A stretch of 64,000 nucleotides of DNA. Origin: Paenibacillus guangzhouensis. GTDB taxonomy: Bacteria > Bacillota > Bacilli > Paenibacillales > Paenibacillaceae. The position numbers were made by a program, and so were the translations under genes. Below, one piece after another: positions 42,719 through 50,411 of the stretch (the stretch's first letter is position 1; the number at the start of each line of letters is the position of its first letter). The stretch is from contig NZ_CP045293.1 of the NCBI RefSeq assembly GCF_009363075.1, forward strand, positions 3,844,001 through 3,908,000, in the 5' to 3' direction. The notes beneath the pieces were generated by a model. The model did no database searches. It was not told the DNA's origin and worked only from the letters and a program-made list of their open reading frames with translations.

Positions 42719-44065
42719 TCAAAACTTGCTAAGGTATTTACAAAAGCCTATCAAATTGCTAAGCGAAGCACGCTCCCCGATTTTCGCGGTAGGATGCTTG
42801 AAGATAGAGCGGCCCGGCTTCGCATTCGCTTCGAACATCCAGACATTACCGGAGCGATCAATCCCTAGATCAAATCCGATTTCCCCTAGTAAATATGGGT
42901 AATGCCGTTCGATGGCTCGCGCGAGATCCACTGCGGTCGATCTTACTTTTCGCAGCATCTGAGCCGCATTTCCCCCAAAGACCTGACGGAATACTTGATC
43001 TGTCGCGAGAACCTTCCCGCCGCTAGCAACATGGGTTGTAATGCTGCCTTTCCCCGCTTTTTTGGCACCCACAGCAGCCACCACCCATTTATTCTCGCCG
43101 TCCTTGGTCATATGGAATCGGAAATCGACCGGGCAGGACTCAATTTGAATGAGGTCAATGCCCTGCTGCGCGATATATTGATGGAATCGGCTTTGCTGAT
43201 GCTTCAGCAGCGTATTGATCATACGATCAGCACTCGTATAATTTACGGCCTTATTCTGGCCACGAGACCGATATCGAACGGTATAGAGCTTTGCTCGTTG
43301 ACGTATCAACTTATAAATACCGACTCCGAGACTTCCCCCCGACGGCTTCAGATAGACCGTACCATACTTGTTCAACATTTCCTTCATCGTATTAACCGTT
43401 GGGTTCAAATGCGATTCTGGAATATGATGAGCCAGCGGATCGTCGACGAGCAGCTTATAGACGTCCGATTTATTAAAAAAACTCCAATTGAATAGCGGAA
43501 TGGATCGACGCAAGAATCGATCTTTAAAGCTACTCATAGATTGATCCCGCTCTGTCTGGCGGCTCTGCATGCGATTATACACGACATCTGGCAGAGGAAG
43601 ACTCCTTCGAATCCATCCACCCGTTTTTAGTGGAAAATAACCGGTTACAGTCTCCTCTTCCCAGTTCACATCCTTAGGGCTAAAAGCAAAACTATAAGAT
43701 TGTCCTTCGCCTGCGCTAATTATCTGTCTGAAAAATCCTGACATCCCACCGAAGGATATCCCTTCGTGCTCCGTTCGAGCTGCCAGAATCCCAATGAGCG
43801 GGCCAATTTGAATCTCGCTGCTGCCTCGTTTGGTAACAAGACAATTCCCAGCATGGGGAAGCTTCAATTCAGCAGCCAACGCCGGGGATAAACGCAAGGA
43901 ATGACCACTTTTCCGAGTCAAGACCAAATCAGAAGTTATCGTTCTACTCCCGAAGATGAGACTGATTTGACCAGGTTTCCCAATCCCGAGTGTCTTACGC
44001 AGTGCAGATGAAATATGAATCCCTTGCCCGGGAGCGATTTGTATCGAACATTTTGCAGAACTCAT
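42719..44065 (-). CDS. YheC/YheD-type ATP-grasp ligase 7 (with N-terminal extension)
   Basis: A 448-residue ligase with the extra N-terminal domain (residues 1-97, ending IQIGPLIGILAART). Motifs: PLPDVVYNRMQSRQTERD, FFNKSDVYKLLVDD, YLKPSGGSLGVGIYKL (about 236), PVDFRFHMTKDG, GAKKAGKGSITTHVASGG and LGEIGFDLGIDRSGNVWMFE with ANAKPGRSIFKHP (about 390-415). It is the close paralogue of ligase 3. GGGAGG precedes the ATG. The next gene in the operon is ligase 6, so the transcription order 7-6 repeats the 3-4 order on the other strand. Confidence 0.9.
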   Translation of the reverse strand: MSSAKCSIQIAPGQGIHISSALRKTLGIGKPGQISLIFGSRTITSDLVLTRKSGHSLRLSPALAAELKLPHAGNCLVTKRGSSEIQIGPLIGILAARTEHEGISFGGMSGFFRQIISAGEGQSYSFAFSPKDVNWEEETVTGYFPLKTGGWIRRSLPLPDVVYNRMQSRQTERDQSMSSFKDRFLRRSIPLFNWSFFNKSDVYKLLVDDPLAHHIPESHLNPTVNTMKEMLNKYGTVYLKPSGGSLGVGIYKLIRQRAKLYTVRYRSRGQNKAVNYTSADRMINTLLKHQQSRFHQYIAQQGIDLIQIESCPVDFRFHMTKDGENKWVVAAVGAKKAGKGSITTHVASGGKVLATDQVFRQVFGGNAAQMLRKVRSTAVDLARAIERHYPYLLGEIGFDLGIDRSGNVWMFEANAKPGRSIFKHPTAKIGERASLSNLIGFCKYLSKF

Positions 44066-44157
44066 CGAGGGCCTCCCACACTTCTACGAATGTAACAACA
44101 GTCTATGGGATTTGCGCCCGAAAGGTCACTGATCCGCAGGAAAAAAGAAATCAACGC

Positions 44158-44862
44158 TTATGTCCATTGTCGCAACACGGGGAAAGGATCGAGGATGGAA
44201 TCATATTGCTCCTTCCATCCGAATTGAGCACCCGGGTCTAGCCTAAGGTAACGGCCATATTTGGTAATGCGGTCCCCTTCCCGTGCCCAGCCGAAATGCT
44301 GAATCCGTGCTGTATGATATAAACAGGGGAGGGTATCGACGACAATCGGAAAGCGCCCGCAGTGCTGCCCCTGTTCTCTCCATGCCGAATAATCAATTTG
44401 CGGTCGGTAGCGTATCATGAACGGCCAATAATGCCGATGCGCCTGCCAATACATGTCATCGCGGTACGACGTCTCATTCCACATATCGTAGAGACGGAAA
44501 CCGACCAGATCAAATTGATCTTGCTCGATTACATCCTCCACCATCGTGGCGAAACGTGCTTCGATCAGTTCATCTGCATCCAGGTTCAGAATCCAATCCG
44601 GTTCTTGGCGAACCGTCTCTTCCCACTGCTGCCTTCGCAGCTTGGCTTCCTGGTGAAAGCTTGACTCCGTATTCTGTACAATGTGCACCGGAATCGACGG
44701 CAGGCTTCGACAACACAGCTCTACCGTGTCATCGCTGCTGGCATCATCAATAATGACCGCCTCATCGATCCATGCCCGTGTTCTCTGCAGCATTCGTTCC
44801 AAATACCGTCCCGCTTCATTCCGAACAACCATGGACAATGTTACCTTACGCTTCCTGCTCAT
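44158..44862 (-). CDS. Family-2 glycosyltransferase
   Basis: A 234-residue GT-A glycosyltransferase. The nucleotide-sugar site is recognisable: LSMVVRNEAGRYLERML at the N-terminus, DDASSDDTVEL near residue 40 and the DXD-like WILNLDADELIE near residue 90. The C-terminal third (YWPFMIRYRPQIDYSAW, HHxGW-like QHFGWAREGDRITKYGRY) is typical of small Firmicute glycosyltransferases, often linked to surface or spore glycans. No membrane segment is visible. It is the first gene of the minus-strand operon with ligases 7 and 6 (93 bp gap), so it may glycosylate the product of the ligases or the same spore structure. The ribosome site (GAGAGGGCGGG) is moderate. Confidence 0.87.
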   Translation of the reverse strand: MSRKRKVTLSMVVRNEAGRYLERMLQRTRAWIDEAVIIDDASSDDTVELCCRSLPSIPVHIVQNTESSFHQEAKLRRQQWEETVRQEPDWILNLDADELIEARFATMVEDVIEQDQFDLVGFRLYDMWNETSYRDDMYWQAHRHYWPFMIRYRPQIDYSAWREQGQHCGRFPIVVDTLPCLYHTARIQHFGWAREGDRITKYGRYLRLDPGAQFGWKEQYDSILDPFPVLRQWT

Positions 44863-44954
44863 CCATCCCGCCCTCTCTACTGCTGCACCGAATGATTTCT
44901 AGTACATGATATTCGTCAGGGCGTGTTCCGTGTGTTCAGCCGGAAAATAGAAAT

Positions 44955-45001
44955 AGGGTTGTTCCCTTGTCTGCGGCATGGCAGACTTAGGGAACAACCC
45001 T
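44955..45001 (-). terminator. Terminator after the GntR gene
   Basis: AGGGTTGTTCCC pairs with GGGAACAACCCT, with an inner TCTGC/GCAGA stem; on the minus strand ATTTCTATTTTCC follows. Confidence 0.88.
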
Positions 45002-45014
45002 GATCCTCACGACT

Positions 45015-45770
45015 TCACTTCAAAATGTGATCAAATTCCAGATGATAGCGATAACGCCCGCCAATGTAATAGCACTCCGTATACTCTGTGAACTGCTTCT
45101 GCTCATCGAACGTACTGCGCACACGTTTGAGGATCGGCTGATTGGGCTCGATATTCAGAATCTGCTGCAGGCTTTCACTTGGATTAACCGCTTCAAGGTA
45201 CTCTTGTACTTTCTTGACTTTGATCCCAAGGCCCTGCAGCATCTGATATAACGATCCATAGTAGTCCTCCGGCCGCAGGGAGAGCTCGATCGGAACATGG
45301 ATATACGTCTTGAAGAATACAATGGCAGTATTCCCCACGCCTCTTACACGCTGAATCTCATAAATATGCTCACCCTCTGGCACACCAAGCTGCTCCGCGA
45401 TCGATCCTTCCGCAGGAATGCGTGCCACTTTCGCCATTAAGGTCTCCGCATCCTTACCCATTTCTTTCATTTGATGCGTAAAGCTCCGAAAATGCGTTTC
45501 ATAGACATCCGAATCTTGCCGTTGCCCAGGAACGCCAAGCACGTAGGTTCCTTTCGCTCTCCGCCGGATGAGATATTCCTCCCAGACCAATTCGTTGAGC
45601 GCATCCCTGACCGTCGTTCGGCTCACATCGTACAGCTTGCATAGATCAAGCTCGTTCGGGATCTTATCCCCTTCGCTCCATGTCCCATCCAGTATCTTCG
45701 CTTTAAGATCCTGTTTAATCTGAATATAGAGAGGCAATGCCTCCTTACTCTGGTCCAATTCAAAGGCCAT
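45015..45770 (-). CDS. GntR-family transcriptional regulator (HutC/UTRA type)
   Basis: A 251-residue repressor. The N-terminal winged helix (LYIQIKQDLKAKILDGTWSEGDKIPNELDLCKLYDVSRTTVRDAL, given as the GntR core at residues 12-60) is followed by the UTRA ligand domain (HFRSFTHQMKEMGKDAET, EIQRVRGVGNTAIVFFKTYI, EYTECYYIGGRYRYHLEF). UTRA regulators usually bind sugar phosphates or similar small molecules. The ATG 45768-45770 lies eight bases after AAGGAGG, so it is preferred to the ATG two codons earlier. It lies 38 bp behind the phosphomannose-isomerase-like gene and probably represses that operon through the palindrome at 47.6 kb. Confidence 0.93.
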   Translation of the reverse strand: MAFELDQSKEALPLYIQIKQDLKAKILDGTWSEGDKIPNELDLCKLYDVSRTTVRDALNELVWEEYLIRRRAKGTYVLGVPGQRQDSDVYETHFRSFTHQMKEMGKDAETLMAKVARIPAEGSIAEQLGVPEGEHIYEIQRVRGVGNTAIVFFKTYIHVPIELSLRPEDYYGSLYQMLQGLGIKVKKVQEYLEAVNPSESLQQILNIEPNQPILKRVRSTFDEQKQFTEYTECYYIGGRYRYHLEFDHILK

Positions 45771-45808
45771 AGACATTCCTCCTTGTTCCTATCTTGAATA
45801 TTGCACCA

Positions 45809-47554
45809 TTACACCCTTACGAATGCTTTTAAAGTCGCAATCGTCTTGCCTATGGAAGGCCCATGCGGACGAATCGTATACGTTCCGACCGATGCCGGAA
45901 TGAAGAACGTCTCTGCATAATGGACAACGAACGGCTCGAATGCACCGGTAGGACTCTCGACGATCGCTTCTTCCCCTTCTACCAAGTTTAGCACATTCAC
46001 GCTCTCATGCGTGTCATGCGTTACGGCTTTGGAGAACCAATGTCTTCTCGTCTCAATGAACTCGCGCTCGTGAAGCCCCGTTCTTTCTTCGATCCATCCG
46101 TCGCCCTCCGCGATCTTCTCCATTCGGTTGATTAGATTCGCTTCGACCCACTTTGTATCGCGGTCCCACTGAATGACCTGCTCCCCATGATCAATGTGAA
46201 CTGGGCGAGGACGTCCATCCAAGCCGAGACGATCCCAATCCCACAGCTTGAATGTAAAAATATAAGGCGTGGCGCTGATCTCAAGCACCATTGTATTTTC
46301 TCCAGAGCAATGGATCGTACCTGCAGGAATCAAGTAATGATCGTGTTTCTTCGCCACGTAAGTATTGATGTATTTGTCATCTGGAAAAGAAATCTCGCCA
46401 CGTTCTGCTCTACGCAGATCCTCCATCATTTCTTCGGGGTTGATGCCTTCTTTGACCCCCAAATAGACAAGGCCTGGAGCCTCTGCATCCAGAATGTAAT
46501 AACTCTCATCCTGCGTGTAATGCATACCGAACTTCTCTTGAATGTACTCGGTGAGCGGATGCACTTGTAGGCTGAGGTTTTGTCCCCCCATCGTATCGAG
46601 GAAATCGAATCGAATCGGGAATTCCGTTCCGAAGCGCGCATGCACCTTATCGCCGAGAATTTCCTTCGGATGCCGGAACACAAGGTTAATCGACGGCACT
46701 TCAACTCGAACATCGCCATATGCGAGATACAAGCTATTCTCCTCCGGCACGCCATCGAAGCTCCAAGCAAAGTTGACCTGATCCCGGTCAAGGTCGCAGA
46801 CTTCCTTCATCCATTGTCCGCCCCATACGCCCGCGTCGAAATACGGTACGACACGGAATGGGCGACTGCTTGCTTCCTCTAGTCCCGCCATGAAGGCTTC
46901 CCCAGTCACCATCTTAGGTTGATTCTTCACATTCGTATCCATTAAATAATCCATTTGCTTGTACAAGCGCTTTTTATGTCGATCGGCTACACGCCACTCG
47001 ACAAAGTAGCCTCGTTTATATTTGCGTAAGATATCTTCATTATGATTATCGACTTTCCAGTTGCCCATTTCCTTGGAGCGGTACCGCTGTTGAATCTCCC
47101 AGCGCGCGAGATCCAGATAGACGAGCACATCCGGTTGGTATACGAGCGAAGCGCCTACGCCATAGATGACGACCAATCCTTGGGTTACACCTTCAATCGC
47201 CTGCTGTGCGCGCACGATACGATCTTGGTCGAAAAATTCTTGCAGCTGATGGCAAGACATGACGCCAAATACGCGATCATCAGTTAGATTGCGCTCAATC
47301 ATCGCGGTAATCTCTTCACCGGAGAATGCTAAATCATCGGAATGAATCACAAGATCCGCATGGAGCGGACGAATCATTTTCACTAGAATTTCTTCATATC
47401 GAACACCGGGATAACAATCGATGACCAATATGTTACGATTGCCCAGCGAATTCAATTTACACGTTAGCTCTGCAACGATCTTATCGTAGCCTTGCCATGC
47501 GCTGGAATCCATCCCCTCAATTCGAACCTCTGGATACTTATCATAGTTAGACAT
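45809..47554 (-). CDS. Class I mannose-6-phosphate isomerase fused to a uridine-kinase-like domain
   Basis: A 581-residue two-domain protein. Residues about 20-205 resemble a uridine-kinase-type P-loop domain (NILVIDCYPGVRYEEILVKM, LVVIYGVGASLVYQPDVLVYLD, YLMDTNV), but the Walker A lysine/threonine (GKS/T) is missing. Residues about 225-581 are a ManA-type cupin isomerase with zinc ligands in NLSLQVHPLTEY (Gln, His), DESYYILD (Glu) and PAGTIHCSG (His). It should interconvert mannose-6-phosphate and fructose-6-phosphate or act on a related sugar phosphate. The start is ATG 47552-47554 behind GGAGGAAGAACAG. It heads an operon with the GntR regulator. Confidence 0.87.
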   Translation of the reverse strand: MSNYDKYPEVRIEGMDSSAWQGYDKIVAELTCKLNSLGNRNILVIDCYPGVRYEEILVKMIRPLHADLVIHSDDLAFSGEEITAMIERNLTDDRVFGVMSCHQLQEFFDQDRIVRAQQAIEGVTQGLVVIYGVGASLVYQPDVLVYLDLARWEIQQRYRSKEMGNWKVDNHNEDILRKYKRGYFVEWRVADRHKKRLYKQMDYLMDTNVKNQPKMVTGEAFMAGLEEASSRPFRVVPYFDAGVWGGQWMKEVCDLDRDQVNFAWSFDGVPEENSLYLAYGDVRVEVPSINLVFRHPKEILGDKVHARFGTEFPIRFDFLDTMGGQNLSLQVHPLTEYIQEKFGMHYTQDESYYILDAEAPGLVYLGVKEGINPEEMMEDLRRAERGEISFPDDKYINTYVAKKHDHYLIPAGTIHCSGENTMVLEISATPYIFTFKLWDWDRLGLDGRPRPVHIDHGEQVIQWDRDTKWVEANLINRMEKIAEGDGWIEERTGLHEREFIETRRHWFSKAVTHDTHESVNVLNLVEGEEAIVESPTGAFEPFVVHYAETFFIPASVGTYTIRPHGPSIGKTIATLKAFVRV

Positions 47555-47588
47555 CTGTTCTTCCTCCATATCCGTTTTGTGTTATATT

Positions 47589-47612
47589 GTTATAATGTTA
47601 TAACATTATAAC
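47589..47612. promoter_or_regulatory. Perfect 24-bp palindrome, probable GntR operator
   Basis: The sequence GTTATAATG-TTATAA-CATTATAAC reads identically on both strands and lies 35 bp before the start codon of the isomerase fusion, overlapping TATAAT-like -10 elements. The gene next in the operon encodes a GntR regulator, so it is probably its operator. Binding is inferred. Confidence 0.6.
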
Positions 47613-47665
47613 TTAATATGAACCTAAGCCTATCACAGCAGCATGATGAAAGCAACACGAAAAAA

Positions 47666-47693
47666 AGATACTTCGCTACGTAGCGAAGTATCT
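47666..47693 (-). terminator. Terminator of the tRNA operon
   Basis: AGATACTTCGCTAC and GTAGCGAAGTATCT form a perfect 14-bp inverted repeat without spacer, followed on the minus strand by seven T. Confidence 0.9.
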
Positions 47694-47703
47694 TCTTCTG
47701 TAA

Positions 47704-47783
47704 TGCCGGTGAAGGGACTCGAACCCCCACGGTTTCCCTCACGATTTTGAGTCGCGCGCGTCTGCCAATTCCGCCACACCGGC
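47704..47783 (-). tRNA. tRNA-Leu (CAA)
   Basis: The acceptor stem GCCGGTG pairs with CACCGGC. The anticodon stem-loop CGCGA-CTCAAAA-TCGTG gives anticodon CAA. The long variable arm (GAGGGAAACCGTG region) and the T-loop GGTTCGAGTCC are typical of leucine tRNA. CCA is not encoded. Confidence 0.93.
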
Positions 47784-47794
47784 TTATGAAGTTA

Positions 47795-47869
47795 TGGAGC
47801 GGACGACGGGAATCGAACCCGCGACCCTCGCCTTGGCAAGGCGATGCTCTACCGCTGAGCCACGTCCGC
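47795..47869 (-). tRNA. tRNA-Gly (GCC)
   Basis: The acceptor stem GCGGACG pairs with CGTCCGC. The anticodon loop is TTGCCAA with anticodon GCC. D-arm GCTCAGCGGTAGAGC and T-loop GGTTCGATTCC are present, and the CCA end is encoded. Confidence 0.95.
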
Positions 47870-47886
47870 ATATTGCTGTAAAAAAA

Positions 47887-47961
47887 TGGTGACCCGTAGG
47901 GGATTCGAACCCCTGTTACCTCCGTGAAAGGGAGGTGTCTTAACCCCTTGACCAACGGGCC
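47887..47961 (-). tRNA. tRNA-Glu (TTC)
   Basis: The acceptor stem GGCCCGT pairs with ACGGGTC. The anticodon loop is CTTTCAC with anticodon TTC. D-arm GGTCAAGGGGTTAAGAC and T-loop GGTTCGAATCC are present, and the CCA end is encoded. First gene of the three-tRNA operon. Confidence 0.95.
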
Positions 47962-48052
47962 TTCATATCAATTCCGTATTTACCGGACAGTTATTTACTT
48001 TATCATAAGTTATGCGGCTTGGCTACAGGTATTTTTTTACAAACATTTATAT

Positions 48053-48622
48053 TTAAAATACCCGCTTCGTATTCCAATCTGCCTTAATGATCTCGACGGC
48101 TTCACGGAAGCGGAGTGAATGGATGATCTCGCGCTCGCGCAGGAATTTCAGACTGTCTTGCAGGTCGACATCATCTGTTAAATCGATGAGCCATTGGTAA
48201 GTGGCACGCGCTTTCTCTTCGGCCGCAATGTCTTCATACAGGTCGGCGAGCGGATCACCTTTGGCTTGAATATACGCTGTCGTGAACGGGACACCCGACG
48301 AATTGCTGTAGAACAACGCACGGTCATGCTGCGCATACATCTCGGAGAGCCCGGCAGCCTTCATCATCTCCACCGTCGCGTCTTTCGTGAGCTTATAGAC
48401 CATGGTAGCGATCATTTCTAAGTGAGCGAATTCCTCGGTACCTATATCCGTAAGTAATCCAATCACCTTGTCAGGGATCGAGTAACGCTGATTTAAGTAT
48501 CGTAAGGCCGCTGCGAGCTCGCCGTCTGCACCTCCGTATTGTTCCAGCAACAGCTTCGCCATTCGAGGGTCGCATTTGCTCACTTTCACCGGGTATTGCA
48601 ACTTCTTCTCGTACAACCACAT
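48053..48622 (-). CDS. cotJC: Spore coat protein CotJC (manganese catalase family)
   Basis: A 189-residue protein with the ferritin-like four-helix fold of manganese catalase. Metal-binding Glu/His residues are visible in DGELAAALRYLNQRY, IGTEEFAHLEMIATMVYKL (E-x-x-H) and EDIAAEEKARATYQWLIDL, plus REREIIHSLRFREAVE. It is the third gene of cotJABC, whose products are assembled in the inner layers of the spore coat in Bacillus; peroxide detoxification is possible but coat structure is the documented role. The ATG follows GAAGGGAGGCT. Confidence 0.93.
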   Translation of the reverse strand: MWLYEKKLQYPVKVSKCDPRMAKLLLEQYGGADGELAAALRYLNQRYSIPDKVIGLLTDIGTEEFAHLEMIATMVYKLTKDATVEMMKAAGLSEMYAQHDRALFYSNSSGVPFTTAYIQAKGDPLADLYEDIAAEEKARATYQWLIDLTDDVDLQDSLKFLREREIIHSLRFREAVEIIKADWNTKRVF

Positions 48623-48658
48623 ATCGTTGTTAGCCTCCCTTCAAATCGTGAATCCGCG

Positions 48659-48955
48659 TTACACCTGCCAAGGCCATGGCGTATCGATCCATTGCCACGG
48701 GAATCTCGAATAGCTATGCCCATATTGCAAGAGCGGTCCGTAATTCAGCTCATACTGATAAGCAAGCTTCTGACGTTGTTCTACGCCCTGATTGAACTGC
48801 TGGATAGATTTCATGTCGTTCGGGTGCGTATTCAGGAACAAGGCTAATTCCAGCAACACAAAATCGATTGCTTGCAGCTCATGCAGCAGCTTGTAATACT
48901 CATCATCAATCGGTTTGGTGTTCGTATTCGCATTGGCGGTCATCTTCTCACTCAT
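48659..48955 (-). CDS. cotJB: Spore coat protein CotJB
   Basis: A 98-residue protein. The helical core DDEYYKLLHELQAIDFVLLELALFLNTHPNDMKSIQQFNQ and the aromatic end YGPLLQYGHSYSRFPWQWIDTPWPW are typical of CotJB, a spore coat partner of CotJA and CotJC (the sequence is quoted in parts only where needed). The start overlaps the stop of cotJA (ATGA), so it is translationally coupled. The N-terminal TANANTNTKPID stretch is a short variable linker. Confidence 0.9.
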   Translation of the reverse strand: MSEKMTANANTNTKPIDDEYYKLLHELQAIDFVLLELALFLNTHPNDMKSIQQFNQGVEQRQKLAYQYELNYGPLLQYGHSYSRFPWQWIDTPWPWQV

Positions 48956-49182
48956 GACGTCACCTCCCCTCCTTCTGATCCTCTCGTGGGCTCATAGGGA
49001 CTGAATAATGCCGGCCATAGCGTTCCATATCTCAAAGCTTCCTGCGGCGTGAACTGCGGTAGATCGAGCGGTTGAAATTGAATATACTGATTGGGAGGCA
49101 CGACATATGTCTTCACCCGAATGGGCGGACAGGGATTGTTCGCACCAACATAGGGGTACCAGACGCGGACTTGATCGTTCAT
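48952..49182 (-). CDS. cotJA: Spore coat associated protein CotJA
   Basis: A 76-residue protein. The motif VRVWYPYVGANNPCPPIRVKTY and QYIQFQPLDLPQFTPQEALRYGTLWPALFSPY are the CotJA signature. The start is ATG 49180-49182, with AAGGAGG upstream; a 13-codon upstream extension is unsupported. It is the first gene of cotJABC and is probably read from a SigE-type promoter (see next entry). Confidence 0.92.
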   Translation of the reverse strand: MNDQVRVWYPYVGANNPCPPIRVKTYVVPPNQYIQFQPLDLPQFTPQEALRYGTLWPALFSPYEPTRGSEGGEVTS

Positions 49183-49216
49183 TTCAAAACCTCCTTCATC
49201 TTCGACTTCCTTTCCT

Positions 49217-49224
49217 AACATATG
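49217..49224 (-). promoter_or_regulatory. Candidate SigE -10 element of cotJABC
   Basis: On the minus strand CATATGTT resembles the SigE -10 consensus CATACAAT and lies 35 bp before cotJA. A weak -35-like TTCACAT lies 14 bp further upstream. In Bacillus this operon is SigE dependent. Confidence 0.4.
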
Positions 49225-49285
49225 ACGTTCGCCTAGGGATGTGAACTAGAAAATAACCCAGAGAATGTCTATTTACGCACAAAAA

Positions 49286-49316
49286 AAACCGCCCAAGCTT
49301 TGGCTTGAACGGTTTC
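49286..49316 (-). terminator. Terminator after the second YtvI-type gene
   Basis: On the minus strand AAACCG-tt-CAAGC pairs with GCTTG-gg-CGGTTT around CAAA, followed by a T-run. Confidence 0.87.
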
Positions 49317-49354
49317 GATGCGATTCGACGTTCTATTCACGTATCCGAATCCCA

Positions 49355-50389
49355 TTATTCAAACTTAATTTTGATCTGGAACAGTCCTGCTTTTCGCATC
49401 GCAGAATAGACGATGACGACCAGCGGACCGAGGAACAAGCCGATCGCTCCAGCCAACTGCATCCCGACATAGAGACTGATCAAGGCCGATAAAGAACCAA
49501 TCCCCACTGCGTCTCCAAGAATTTTAGGTTCGATGATCCGTCGTAAGACGGTAATGACAAGGAATAAGACAATCAATCCAAGCCCTGTGAAAATATCCCC
49601 TGTGAGCAGGCAATAGACTCCCCATGGGACTAAGGCCGAACCGACTCCTAGAATTGGGAGAATATCCACAATCGTCACGAGGAGCGCGATTGCGAGCGGG
49701 TATTTCACACCAAGAATTAACAAGCCGATGAATGTCGTAATGTACGTGAACGCACTGAAAATTATCTGTGCGCGGATGAAGCCAAAGACGGAGTTTTTGA
49801 GACTATTCAGCACTTCATTCACTTGATCGCGTGAACGATCTTCGAATAACGTCAGCATGGATCTGCGCATCGTGTCCATATTGAAACAGAACAAATATAA
49901 CGCAACGATAAAGAACAGGAAAAAGAAGAATAAACCCGGAATACCCGAAGCAAATGACAAGAGAATCTGCGACAGCTTATTCACGACGCCGCTAATGGAG
50001 TCCGATAAATTCGATAACATCCCGATTACGCTGTTCGCAATATCCGGCGACATCGTATCCAGAAATCCCTGTCCTTCTTCGATCAATTTGAGAATATAGG
50101 CCTGCACCCCTTCAAAATAGGCGGGCGCATTCGTAAGGAAGTTCATCGACTGCTCAAGCACTTGTACCCCAAGGAGATAAATCGTGCTCAAAAAGATGAG
50201 CATAAACAGCGTACAGGTGATGGAAGAGGCCACGATCCGCTTCATTTTCAATCTGCGCATCAATAGCCCATTAATCGGTTCAAGCAGCATGGCGCAAATA
50301 AAAGCAAGCAAGAACGGCGCACCGACTGTGAACAATCCATACAGAAAAGCAAGGCCAAGCAATATCAATATCAATTGTTTGATCTGCAT
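49355..50389 (-). CDS. Second YtvI-type AI-2E family membrane protein
   Basis: A 344-residue protein with the same architecture as the gene at 5.7 kb: N-terminal hydrophobic hairpin (IKQLILILLGLAFLYGLFTV), a third segment at about 60-82, an amphipathic middle, and C-terminal helices with VTIVDILPILGVGSALVPW and EPKILGDAVGIGSLSALISLYVG. The start is ATG 50387-50389 (MQIKQLILIL); the 68-codon upstream extension overlaps the CNNM gene and has no membrane pattern. AAGGAGAG lies 12 bases upstream, a little far. The substrate is unknown; a sporulation role like YtvI is possible because cotJ lies next door. Confidence 0.85.
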   Translation of the reverse strand: MQIKQLILILLGLAFLYGLFTVGAPFLLAFICAMLLEPINGLLMRRLKMKRIVASSITCTLFMLIFLSTIYLLGVQVLEQSMNFLTNAPAYFEGVQAYILKLIEEGQGFLDTMSPDIANSVIGMLSNLSDSISGVVNKLSQILLSFASGIPGLFFFFLFFIVALYLFCFNMDTMRRSMLTLFEDRSRDQVNEVLNSLKNSVFGFIRAQIIFSAFTYITTFIGLLILGVKYPLAIALLVTIVDILPILGVGSALVPWGVYCLLTGDIFTGLGLIVLFLVITVLRRIIEPKILGDAVGIGSLSALISLYVGMQLAGAIGLFLGPLVVIVYSAMRKAGLFQIKIKFE

Positions 50390-50411
50390 CGCTTCGATTC
50401 TCTCTCCTTTC

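Noticed and set aside
47590-47955. 121-codon minus-strand frame
   Set aside because: It covers the three tRNA genes and is a translation of structural RNA.
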